From assembly GCF_050627025.1 (NCBI RefSeq), contig NZ_CP192472.1: DNA of 64,000 nt, one strand, 5' to 3'. Positions 26,451-34,899 of the stretch are shown piece by piece. The DNA comes from Variovorax paradoxus_P. Lineage in GTDB: Bacteria > Pseudomonadota > Gammaproteobacteria > Burkholderiales > Burkholderiaceae_C. The translations under genes and the position numbers were made by a program. The notes under the pieces are model-generated. The model searched no databases. It was not told the DNA's origin and saw nothing but the letters and a program-made list of their open reading frames with translations. How positions within the stretch are numbered: the stretch's first letter is position 1; the number at the start of each line of letters is the position of its first letter.

Positions 26451-28061
26451 TCAGTCGTCCACGCACACGCCCTCGGTGGGCACCAGGCATTGCGGCAAGC
26501 CGGCGCCGGCCGGACCGCCGCGCGTACGAATTGCCGAAGACACCGCCGCCGACGCTACGGCCAGGCCGCGCGGCAACAAGATCCATAGCTGGCCGCGCTC
26601 TTTCATGCGGCGTGCGTTGGTCGCGGCCTGCTGGCCGTTGCCGAAGAAATAGTCGGCCCGCACAGCGCCGCGGATCGCACCGCCGGTGTCCTGCGCAATG
26701 GTGAGCCGCTGCATCGGCGCACCGGTGCCGGGCGCGCGGGTAGAAACGAACACGGGATAGCCGAGCGGTGTGCTGCGCGGGTCTACCGCAATCGAACGGC
26801 CGGCCGACAGCGGCACGCCGAAGGCACCTACAGGCCCACCCGCGGGCGACGCCGACTCTTTGAAGAACACATAGCTCGGGTCCTTGATGCCCGAACCGAC
26901 GACCGGACCGACCGTGCGGCGCCCCGGCACCACGACAGCACCGCTGACGGTGGGCCGCGCAAGCGTGAAGCCGCGCGTGCGAATGGCGTTGGTCGAGCTG
27001 CCGCCGACATCTTCGTCGTCGTCGCCGTCGTCCAGGTCCAGCTCGATGGAAGCGCCGCGCACCTTTACCGGGCTGCGCGGCTTGCCGTTGGACGCCTGTG
27101 CCAGCGTGGGACGGAAGGGCTGCCCGTTCTGCTCTGCGTAGGCCACGCGAATGATGTCGCCGTTGGCCAGCTTGATGCGGCCCGAGCCCTGGATCTGCAT
27201 TTCGTAGAGCGCGGTGGCGCTGCTCACGAAGGCGAGCACCTTGGCGTTGGGCGCGCCCTTGGTTTCGATTTCTTCGCGCGTGTAGTACGGCAGCAGCTGC
27301 TTGCCCTCGATGCGCAGGCGCACCTTGCGGTCGAGCGTGTCGCGCGTGATGGCCGAGAGATCGAGCGCATAGAGGCCCGGCGCGCCCATGTCGCGCGTGC
27401 TGAGCCCGGTCTGCACCACCACGTTGCGGCCTTCGATCCGCGCCGCCACCGTGCCGTTGCCGGCCGGCAGCTTGCGTGCATCGGCAAACAGCATGTCTTC
27501 GGGCTGGCCGTACACCGGGTAGATGAAGGGTGCCGCGTATTGACGGCTGCCCGGAATCTCGGGCTCGAAGTAGCCGGTGACCACGCCGTCGGGCTTGCGG
27601 TCGTCGTCGCGGATCTGGTAGGCCGAGAACTCCTGCTCGAAGAACGCGCGAATGGCCGTGCTGCTCTTGCTGTCGACCCTGAGGGCGCGCGCACACACGT
27701 CCTTCCACTCGGCGCCGCGGCCGGTGAGCACCTTGCAGCTGCCCAGGAACGCAGGCCAGCTGTCGGAGAAATCGTCTCGGGCCCAGCCGGGCACGGCGTC
27801 GAAGCTGACCGAGGTGTAGGTGGCCAGTTGCGTGGAAAAGGTGCGCGCCTGGCCGGCCACGCTCGCGCCGACAGGGGTCGGGCGCGTTGCCGTCGCTCCT
27901 GGCGCCCCGCTTGCCGTTGCAGCGGAACCCGCCGGGCCCGCATTGGCATCGGTGGACGATGCCGGCGGCGTGTTGACGCACCCTGCGGCGGCAAACACGG
28001 CCGCGGCAGCGGCGGCCCAGCGAAGGGCGGAAAAATTGAAAATCGGCGACCGGGTGTTCAT
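26451..28061 (-). CDS. mltA: MltA-type membrane-bound lytic murein transglycosylase
   Basis: This 536-residue lipoprotein has a signal peptide ending in a lipobox with Cys28 (FAAAGC), so it is probably anchored in the outer membrane. The MltA domain follows (VTGYFEPEIPGSRQY, AAPFIYPVYGQPEDM). The C-terminal 3D domain carries conserved Asp residues (SIAVDPRSTPLGYPV, LTIAQDTGGAIRGAVRADYF). The enzyme cleaves glycan strands to 1,6-anhydro-muropeptides. Inside a T6SS locus it may open the wall for the TssJLM complex, as MltE and other wall hydrolases do in other bacteria. An insertion of Asp/Glu-rich residues (DLDDGDDDEDVGG) lies within the domain. AAGGAG lies 6 nt before the ATG. Confidence 0.9.
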   Translation of the reverse strand: MNTRSPIFNFSALRWAAAAAAVFAAAGCVNTPPASSTDANAGPAGSAATASGAPGATATRPTPVGASVAGQARTFSTQLATYTSVSFDAVPGWARDDFSDSWPAFLGSCKVLTGRGAEWKDVCARALRVDSKSSTAIRAFFEQEFSAYQIRDDDRKPDGVVTGYFEPEIPGSRQYAAPFIYPVYGQPEDMLFADARKLPAGNGTVAARIEGRNVVVQTGLSTRDMGAPGLYALDLSAITRDTLDRKVRLRIEGKQLLPYYTREEIETKGAPNAKVLAFVSSATALYEMQIQGSGRIKLANGDIIRVAYAEQNGQPFRPTLAQASNGKPRSPVKVRGASIELDLDDGDDDEDVGGSSTNAIRTRGFTLARPTVSGAVVVPGRRTVGPVVGSGIKDPSYVFFKESASPAGGPVGAFGVPLSAGRSIAVDPRSTPLGYPVFVSTRAPGTGAPMQRLTIAQDTGGAIRGAVRADYFFGNGQQAATNARRMKERGQLWILLPRGLAVASAAVSSAIRTRGGPAGAGLPQCLVPTEGVCVDD

Positions 28062-28115
28062 GAAAGTCTCCTTGTCCGAAAAGACAGCCCCGCAGGGCCA
28101 ACGCTCTACAGACGA

Positions 28116-30029
28116 TTACTTCTCGACGATTTTGAAATTCGCGACGCCGTAGACGTCGTTGCATGGGGTGTTGGGCGCGCACACCGGCTTGCCCAGCAAT
28201 GGCGACGGCCCCGTGCCGCGCGTGGCTTCGAGCGCAGCCAGCACGGGCAATGGAAACTGCGGAAACACGCCGTCGTTCTGAATGCCCGAGGCGCTGAAGT
28301 CGCGCTCGCGCTCGCTCACGAGCACCGCAAACTGGTTGGTGCCGGCCGGGCCGCCGGCATCCATCGGCCATGAAGCGCGCGGCAGCGAGAGCGGGCTGCC
28401 GGCGGTGATCTTGTTGTGCTTGTCGAGCAGGTTCGGAAACAGCAAGAACATCTCGCCGCCGCTGGACAGCAAGAACACGTACACAAAACCGTCGCGCTTG
28501 CTGCGCACTTCGAAGGCGAGCTTGTCCTTGCCGATTGCGACCTCGGGCTTCTTCGGCGCGGCCGCCACATCGAAGCCCGCAGCAGCGCCCGCGGCGAGCG
28601 ACTGCAGCGAGTCGAGCGGCGTGCGGGGTGCCGGCGGGGGAGGAGGAGGAGGCGGCGGTGGCGGCGTTGCGGTCACGCGGGTTTCGGGGGGCGGTGGTGG
28701 TGGCGTCACGATGGCCTGCTTGCTGCCGCCGTCCGCCTCCGTACCGGCGGTGCGCCCCTGGTACCACCACCAGCCGCCGCCGGCCACGATGGCAGCCACC
28801 GCCAGCGATGCGATTGCGGGCACGGCCTTGCTTTTTTTGCCGGCGCTGCCAGCACCGCTTTCTTCATCCGCGCGCTGCACCGGCGCCTTGCCGCGGCCGA
28901 TGACCGTCGGCGCGTCGGCGTTGCTGCCGGCCTTGCGCGAGCCGGGAGTCAGAGGCGGGTTGGTGCGCGGCACCGGCGCAATGCTGTGGCCCACCTCCAG
29001 GTCGAGCGCCGCCCGAAACTCGGCCATCGACTGCGGCCGCGACTCGGGCCGCACGCCCAGGCCTGCATCGATGGCCTGCAACAGCCGCAAGCTGTAGCGC
29101 TGTCGAAGGATTTCGTTGCCCGCAAGCGGCACATAGCTGTCGGACAAGAGCCGTGCCACCGAAGGCGGCGGCGCGCGCCCGCAAACGGCCACGTGCATTA
29201 CCGCCGCAAGCGCATAGACATCGGTCCACGCGCCCTGCGACATGTCGGGCATTTCGGCGTACTGCTCGATGGGTGCGTAGCCTGGCTTGAGGATGACGGT
29301 GATCGCCTGCGTCTTGTCGGTGATCACGCGGCGCGCGGCGCCGAAGTCGAGCACCACCGGACGGCCCGAGCCTTCAAGCAGGATGATGTTGTCGGGCGCG
29401 ATGTCGCGGTGATAGCAATTGGCGCCGTGCATCACACCCAGCGCCTGCGTCACGCCGTCCATGATGCGGACGAGCCAGGCTTCGTCCACGCCCGCCGGAA
29501 TGGAACCCAGCGACTGGCGCAGCGTGTCGCCGCGGTAGAACGGCATGACCATGTAGGTGGTGCCGCGCTCTTGCCAGAAGCGGTAGACCTTCAGCAGCGA
29601 GGGATGGTCGAACTGCGCCAGCAGCCGGGCTTCGTTGATGAAGCTGCGCATGCCGAGGTCGAAGGTTTCCCTGTGGCGTTCGGACAAGGGGACTACTGTT
29701 CCGTCCTGCTGCCTTGTCGAGAGAGAGGTCGGCAGGTATTCCTTGATGGCGACGACGCGTTCGAGGGCATGGTCCCAGGCTTCGTAGACGACGCCGAAGC
29801 CGCCCTGGCCTACGACCCGGGTGATCTCGAATTCTGCAAGGCGGCTGCCTACGGGGAGGAGGCCGGCTTCGTTGCCTTCTGTGGCTGGGCTGGTGATGGG
29901 GGTGTTGGACAGGCTTGTGGGGCTGGCGGTGATTACTGTGACTGAGGTGTCTGTTTGCTGGACGGGCCTTGACATGACCTGGGTGCGGTCGTCTGCCGCC
30001 GGTTTGTTGGGTTTTGGTGTTTCGGTCAT
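28116..30029 (-). CDS. Membrane Ser/Thr kinase with DUF4384 sensor domain
   Basis: The 637-residue protein has a kinase domain at about 60-340. It shows a glycine loop GQGGFG (74-79), Lys96 in VAIKEY, Glu133, HRDIAPDN (207-214), DFGAARR (228-234) and the GYAPIEQY block. A single membrane segment (near residue 400; VAAIVAGGGWWWY) and proline runs of 8-11 residues separate it from a periplasmic DUF4384 domain (GFVYVFLLSSGGEMFLLFPN). It is a PpkA-like candidate for post-translational control of T6SS firing, probably sensing an envelope signal through DUF4384. No PppA phosphatase or Fha protein is encoded in the window. A 643-bp gap with a long inverted repeat precedes it. Confidence 0.88.
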   Translation of the reverse strand: MTETPKPNKPAADDRTQVMSRPVQQTDTSVTVITASPTSLSNTPITSPATEGNEAGLLPVGSRLAEFEITRVVGQGGFGVVYEAWDHALERVVAIKEYLPTSLSTRQQDGTVVPLSERHRETFDLGMRSFINEARLLAQFDHPSLLKVYRFWQERGTTYMVMPFYRGDTLRQSLGSIPAGVDEAWLVRIMDGVTQALGVMHGANCYHRDIAPDNIILLEGSGRPVVLDFGAARRVITDKTQAITVILKPGYAPIEQYAEMPDMSQGAWTDVYALAAVMHVAVCGRAPPPSVARLLSDSYVPLAGNEILRQRYSLRLLQAIDAGLGVRPESRPQSMAEFRAALDLEVGHSIAPVPRTNPPLTPGSRKAGSNADAPTVIGRGKAPVQRADEESGAGSAGKKSKAVPAIASLAVAAIVAGGGWWWYQGRTAGTEADGGSKQAIVTPPPPPPETRVTATPPPPPPPPPPPAPRTPLDSLQSLAAGAAAGFDVAAAPKKPEVAIGKDKLAFEVRSKRDGFVYVFLLSSGGEMFLLFPNLLDKHNKITAGSPLSLPRASWPMDAGGPAGTNQFAVLVSERERDFSASGIQNDGVFPQFPLPVLAALEATRGTGPSPLLGKPVCAPNTPCNDVYGVANFKIVEK

Positions 30030-30072
30030 TGACTGGCTCCCGTATGGATGCTGACGGGGGCTTGCTTTCCGA

Positions 30073-30321
30073 GGCCGGGTGTCGCCCCGGCGGGCGACCT
30101 ACTTTTCTTTGCTTCGCCAAAGAAACGTAGGCAAAAGAAAGGCGACCCCACTGTCTGCGACCCCTGCGCTGCGCTGCGGGGCAACCTGCGGTGCTCAGGT
30201 TTCGCGGGGTCCGCAGAACTCGCTGCGCTCAAACAGCTGCGGCCCTGATCCGCGAAACCCTCCGCTCCTCGGCGCATACAGAGGGGCTTGGAAGCCGAGC
30301 GGGCCTTTGCTTCGCTCGGCC
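30073..30321 (+). repeat. Left arm of long imperfect inverted repeat
   Basis: This arm of about 249 bp is closely matched by the reverse complement of 30402-30646. Shared blocks include the GGCCGGG start, CTTTGCTTCGCCAAAGAAA, CTGTCTGCG, GGGCAACCTGCGGTGCTC, GGTCCGCAGAACTCGCT, AAACAGCTGCGGCCCTGAT and CTCCTCGGCGCATACAGA. No gene is visible in the 643-bp gap between the kinase and tagF genes, apart from this element. Whether it is a mobile relic, a regulatory structure or a recombination site cannot be told from one copy. Confidence 0.85.
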
Positions 30322-30327
30322 ACCAGG

Positions 30328-30354
30328 CCACTGCGGCGCTGCGCGCCGCAGTGG
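30328..30354. repeat. Perfect 12-bp hairpin at the centre of the inverted repeat
   Basis: The 12 bases at 30328-30339 pair perfectly with 30343-30354 around a three-base loop (TGC). The hairpin lies in the unique spacer between the two long arms. In the same spacer, the heptamer GGCTGTT is repeated three times in tandem at 30379-30399. Confidence 0.8.
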
Positions 30355-30401
30355 TTGGAATTGAGTTCGGCTGGTATTGGCTGTTGGCTGTTGGCTGTTG
30401 G

Positions 30402-30646
30402 GGCCGAGCGAAGCGAAGGCTACCCGCTCCCATCCCCTTCTGTATGCGCCGAGGAGCGCAGATGGAGGCGGGATCAGGGCCGCAGCTGTTTGAGCGAAGC
30501 GAGTTCTGCGGACCCCCGCCGGAGTCGAGCACCGCAGGTTGCCCGTAGCGCAGCGAAGGGACGCAGACAGTAGGGGTCGCCTTTCTTTGCTTACTTTCTT
30601 TGGCGAAGCAAAGGAAGTGAGTCGCCCGCCGGGGCGAAACCCGGCC
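30402..30646 (-). repeat. Right arm of long imperfect inverted repeat
   Basis: This is the reverse-complement partner of 30073-30321, with small indels and substitutions. The outer ends (GGCCGGG at one end, CCCGGCC at the other) and the CTTTGCTTCGCCAAAGAAA core are well kept. The arms have drifted in places; the segment near 30245-30300 differs most. The element therefore seems to be old or recombining rather than a fresh duplication. Confidence 0.85.
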
Positions 30647-30672
30647 CCGGACAACAAACCAAAGCAAGGAAC

Positions 30673-31303
30673 TCATTCCTCACCCCCCACAAACAAAGCC
30701 TCGAACTCCCCACCCAACGGCAACCCCACAACAACCATCCGAGCCCCCTCTCCAGAGCCAGGATCGCCAAGCCACAAAGACCCCCCCGCCCCAGGCAAAG
30801 CCAGCGACTCCACCCCCCCCCTCGCGCCCCCCACCACCTTGCGTCGCAACAAACAACCGCTCAAGCAACGCATCGAACCCGAGCGCATCCATATCCCCTT
30901 CAAGCCCCTCCAGAGCAGCCTGCGTCCCCCGCTCCCACCAAAGCAGGACCCCCCGCAACGCATCGCCCTGCAACGCATCCCCAACCGGAGCATCGAACTC
31001 GACAGCCAGCGTGATCGGAAAGTACCGCCCCACTCCATCGACCGAAGGCATCATCACGCCGATCCACGCACCTTGGCCCGCCACGCCCGGCCCCAGCGCA
31101 AAGCACCACACAGGCGCCTGCAGGTAGTGCGCAATCCAGTCTTCATGGCGGTCCTTCAGCCGCGCGAGGCCGCGCTGCAGCCAGTGGTCCCACTCAGAGC
31201 GAAACGACTCGGGCAGGCGCCGATGCGCAAAGTCCCCCATGCCGGGCAACTTGCCGAACCATCCGGGCAATGCAGCAGCAGAAAAAGCAACCGCGCCGGT
31301 CAC
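30673..31303 (-). pseudogene. tagF: TagF, T6SS post-translational repressor, frameshifted in a G9 tract
   Basis: The frame from 31303 encodes a clear TagF N-terminus (WFGKLPGMGDFAHRRLPESF, then FPITLAVEFDAP). After a run of nine G in the coding strand (30813-30821) it runs into a Gly/Trp-rich tail and stops at 30680. Reading one base fewer gives the expected TagF end (SLWLGDPGSGEGARMVVVGL, then FEALFVGGEE) and a stop at 30673, for about 209 residues. So either the tract has slipped or the sequence has a homopolymer error. GTG at 31303 is the likely start: GGAGG lies 4 nt upstream and it overlaps the tssM stop by 4 bp (GTGA). TagF holds T6SS assembly in check in other bacteria. Confidence 0.8.
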
Positions 31304-34300
31304 AACCCCTCCGGACAAGAGAACTCGCGCAGTTCCTTCAGGCGGATGGGGTGCTGCACGCTGTTCGTCGTTACCTCGAAGCGCGTCTTGCGCGGGCCGA
31401 CCTGGAAGGTGATGAAAAACTTTTCAGGCGCATCGCCGGCTTCGAGCTGCCCATCGTCGAGCGCGCGGAACAGCGCCCACGGCCCATCGACCGCGGAGCC
31501 GGAGCTTCCGGTGGTCGAGGGCGGGCTCACCTGAATGCGCACCTGGTTGCTGCCCTTGGGGCCCGGCCATTGCACAGCCATGGGCACCACGGGGCCGTGC
31601 GCGTACTTCACGAGCTGGCCGTCCACGTCAAGAATGAACTGTGTGATGCCCGCATCCATCTCGACCGGCTTGAAGTCCAGCCGCATCGACGGGCCACGGC
31701 CGCCACCGCGGAAGAAGATGTCCTTGATGCGCGCGGCACGCTCGAACTGCGCCAGCGCCTGCGTGGTTACGGCGCCGCGCTCGGCCACGGGCTTGTAGCG
31801 CCATGGTTTGGTGCTGGTGTCGACCAGTGCGGCCAGCCGCTTCTGGAAGAAGTCGTCCATCAGCCCGCCGGCGCCGAACATCTGGCCGAAGTCTTCGGGC
31901 AGCACGTCGCGCTTGCTGTTGCCCACGAAGGGGTAGCGGCCCGCGATGGCGCGGTTGCAGAACTCGGTCACGGGGCGCAGGTCCTGGCTCAGGTTGCCGC
32001 GCTCGGCCACCTGGGCCTGCGCCGCGCCCGACTGGCTCAGGTTTTCGACCATCGTGCGCACCGGCTCGGGTAGGCGCCCGGCGTCCGACTTGAGCTTGCC
32101 TGCCACGTCGCCGGGCGGCGGCGAGGTGCGGCCCTTCACGGCGGTGTCTACCGCGTTGAGGTACACGTACACCTCGTTGAACAGCTTGAGCGCGTCGTCG
32201 ATGGGCGCGGGCTGGTTGGGTGCAACCGGCGTAACCAGGCGGCGCAGCGCCTCGAAGCGATCGTCCACGATGCTCTCGATGCGCTTGCCGCTGGCGACCG
32301 CCTTGTTCGGATCGCCGCCGAACAAGTCTTCGAGGCCCTTGCGCGTGCTGGCGACGGTGGCGGTCGCCTTGCTCACCACGTCCTTGGGCTGGTCGGCGGG
32401 AATGAGCGTGGTTTCCTTCACCACCGCGCGCAAGAAGTTGGCAAGCGGCGAGCCCACGCCCGAGAGAATGCGCGCGGCCTCGATGTTCTTCTCGAGCCCG
32501 GTGGCGCGAATCAGCCGCACGTCCGCCAGGAGCGTCTCCCACACCTTGACGTATTCCGCCAGGTAGAGGCGGCGCACGCGGTCGGTCAGCGCGCCAAGGG
32601 CGGCCACGTCGCGCATGCGGTCGGTGGCGCTGCGGTCTTGCCCCAGCACCCACGGGTCTTCCTGCGCGAGCAGTCCGGTGAGCACCGTCACTTCGTTCTG
32701 GAAGCGCTTGTGATAGCCGTCGTAGGTGAACATGCCCGGCACGCCTTCGGTCAGCGGCTTGCCGCTGATGCGCTCGAACACCAGCGGCGCCGAGGGGCCC
32801 GCGGCGGTGGCGATGCTGAAGGACGGAATGTCCTTGGTGGCGCGCTGGCGTTTGAGGCGGCTGAACACGCGCTGCTCCAGCGGATAGCTCGCGAGCACGG
32901 CGCGCACGCTGCGCACCAGGTTCTCGTCCATCTTGAGCGGCGAGCGCGGCGGGCCTTGTGCAATGAGCACGTCGAGCTGGTCTTCGAGCGCCTGGCGCTG
33001 GTCTTCGGGAATGCCGCGGTCCAGGCTGCGCGCCCAGTCGAGCGTGATCCATGCCTTGAGCGCCTCGGCATCGAAGTGCTCGGGCTGGTAGAGCATGAGG
33101 TAGCTCTTGAGCGCCTCGTACGTGTACTCCAGGTTGTCCTTCTGCGCGGTGCGCAGCTGGTCTTCGATGCGCTTGGCGATCTGCGGCAAGAAGGCGTCGT
33201 TGAGCGCGCGCTGGTGCGTGAGCATGGCGGCCGCATCGAGCTTGTCGCCCTGGTAGAGGCCCAGCGTCATCGACAGCGGCTCGTCGCCCTGCCGGTTGTC
33301 GGGCGTCTTCCAGATGTCGCGCAGGCCCTGCAGCACAGGCGCCACCTCGACCAGGTTCTGCACACGCGAAGGCAGCGCCGCAAGGTTCTGGCGTGCGGGC
33401 TCTACACGCGCCTCGACCGACTTCAGGTAGTTGACGTTCTGCAGCGTGCTGTAGCCCCAGCCCGCCAGGAGCGCCAGCGTGACCAGCGTCATGGCTGCCA
33501 CGCCCGCCATGCGCAGCGCATGGCGCCGGCGCTCCAGCTTCACGTTGGCACCGGCAAGGCGCTGCTCCGGAAACACCACCTCGCGCAGCAGCGCGGTGAG
33601 AAAGTAGCTGCGGCCGCTCGACTTTTGCGGCGCGAGCATGGCGCGCTCCAGGCCGAAGCTGCGCGCAAGGCTGCCCATCACGCGGTCGATGGGGCTGCCC
33701 TCTTGCGTGCCGCTGGTGAAGTACACGCCGCGCACCCACGGCGGCTGCGCAAAGCGCGAACCGGTGAACACCTGGTCGAGCAAATCGGACAGCATCGAAC
33801 CGATGGAGCCGAACTGCGCCGGAAAGCCGAAGATCGCCGCACGGCGCGCGCCGTCGGTCTCGCGCTGCATGCGCGCAATGAGGCCGTCGTTCACGCGGTT
33901 GTGCAGCAGCGCGAACTCACGGTTGAAGGCGGTGGAAAGGCCCTTCTCGTCGGCTTGCACGTTCTCGTCGGCCGGAAGCGTAAAGCCGAACACCTGTGCG
34001 CGTTGCTCCTTGCCCAGGTCGTCGAAATAATCGGTAAAGCCGTAGAGCAAGTCGCTCTTGGTGACGAGCACATACACCGGCAGCCGCGTGGTGAGCTTCG
34101 CGTCCAATTCCAGCAGCCGCGCGCGAATCGATGCGGCCAGCTGCGTGCGCTGCTCGGGGCCCTGGCTCAGCAGGTCGGCCACGCTCACGGTCAGGAAAAC
34201 GCCGTTGAGCGGACGGCGCGGGCGCGCCTTCTTGAGCAGACCCAAGAAGCCTTCCCAGGCGCTCTTGTCTTCCGATTGGTGGCTGTCCTGCGTGGTGTAG

Positions 34301-34899
34301 CGGCCGGCGGTGTCGATGAGCACGGCCTCGTCGGTGAACCACCAGTCGCAGTTGCGCGTGCCGCCCACGCCGCGAATCGCGCCGGGGCCGAACTTTTCCG
34401 CCAGCGGAAACGAAAGGCCCGAGTTGACCAGCGCCGTGGTCTTGCCCGCGCCGGGCGCGCCGATGAACACGTACCACGGCAGGTCGTACAGATAGCTGCC
34501 GCCGGAGATGGAAAGCCAGTCGCGCCAGCCGGGCTTCTTGCCCGCGGCATGCAGGCGCATCTGCTTGAGCGTGGCCACGGCTTCGCTGAAGCGCGTGTCC
34601 AGGATCTTCTGTTCGCCGTTGACTGGCGCGTCGCTCTTGGCGGCCGGCGCCTTCATCAGGCCGTCCGTCAGGTGCTGGCTTGCACGGCGCGCACGCCAGC
34701 GGCGGTAGAGCGCGCGAAGCACCACCATGAGCACGATGGCGCCGATCAGCAGCGCGCGCACCAGTTCGCTTTCGAGCGGCGCCCATGCGCCGATCTTCAC
34801 CAGCGGGCCGATCCACCAGATCAGCAGTGAGACGATGACCAGCGCGAGGATGGTCAGCAGCAGCGGACTGAACAGGAAGCCGAAGATTTTCTTGATCAT
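31300..34899 (-). CDS. tssM: TssM/IcmF inner-membrane core protein
   Basis: This 1199-residue protein is a full TssM. Two membrane segments lie near residues 10-32 and 48-66, and a third near 470 (VAAMTLVTLALLAGWGYS). The cytoplasmic NTPase-like domain between them has an intact Walker A, GAPGAGKT (147-154). The large periplasmic part ends with the TssM C-terminal beta domain. With TssL and TssJ it forms the envelope-spanning complex. It overlaps tssL and tagF by 4 bp each, so the three are translationally coupled. Confidence 0.96.
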   Translation of the reverse strand: MIKKIFGFLFSPLLLTILALVIVSLLIWWIGPLVKIGAWAPLESELVRALLIGAIVLMVVLRALYRRWRARRASQHLTDGLMKAPAAKSDAPVNGEQKILDTRFSEAVATLKQMRLHAAGKKPGWRDWLSISGGSYLYDLPWYVFIGAPGAGKTTALVNSGLSFPLAEKFGPGAIRGVGGTRNCDWWFTDEAVLIDTAGRYTTQDSHQSEDKSAWEGFLGLLKKARPRRPLNGVFLTVSVADLLSQGPEQRTQLAASIRARLLELDAKLTTRLPVYVLVTKSDLLYGFTDYFDDLGKEQRAQVFGFTLPADENVQADEKGLSTAFNREFALLHNRVNDGLIARMQRETDGARRAAIFGFPAQFGSIGSMLSDLLDQVFTGSRFAQPPWVRGVYFTSGTQEGSPIDRVMGSLARSFGLERAMLAPQKSSGRSYFLTALLREVVFPEQRLAGANVKLERRRHALRMAGVAAMTLVTLALLAGWGYSTLQNVNYLKSVEARVEPARQNLAALPSRVQNLVEVAPVLQGLRDIWKTPDNRQGDEPLSMTLGLYQGDKLDAAAMLTHQRALNDAFLPQIAKRIEDQLRTAQKDNLEYTYEALKSYLMLYQPEHFDAEALKAWITLDWARSLDRGIPEDQRQALEDQLDVLIAQGPPRSPLKMDENLVRSVRAVLASYPLEQRVFSRLKRQRATKDIPSFSIATAAGPSAPLVFERISGKPLTEGVPGMFTYDGYHKRFQNEVTVLTGLLAQEDPWVLGQDRSATDRMRDVAALGALTDRVRRLYLAEYVKVWETLLADVRLIRATGLEKNIEAARILSGVGSPLANFLRAVVKETTLIPADQPKDVVSKATATVASTRKGLEDLFGGDPNKAVASGKRIESIVDDRFEALRRLVTPVAPNQPAPIDDALKLFNEVYVYLNAVDTAVKGRTSPPPGDVAGKLKSDAGRLPEPVRTMVENLSQSGAAQAQVAERGNLSQDLRPVTEFCNRAIAGRYPFVGNSKRDVLPEDFGQMFGAGGLMDDFFQKRLAALVDTSTKPWRYKPVAERGAVTTQALAQFERAARIKDIFFRGGGRGPSMRLDFKPVEMDAGITQFILDVDGQLVKYAHGPVVPMAVQWPGPKGSNQVRIQVSPPSTTGSSGSAVDGPWALFRALDDGQLEAGDAPEKFFITFQVGPRKTRFEVTTNSVQHPIRLKELREFSCPEGL

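Noticed and set aside
30379..30399. Tandem heptamers as a possible CRISPR or iteron array
   Set aside because: Only three contiguous 7-bp units with no spacers and no cas or rep gene nearby.
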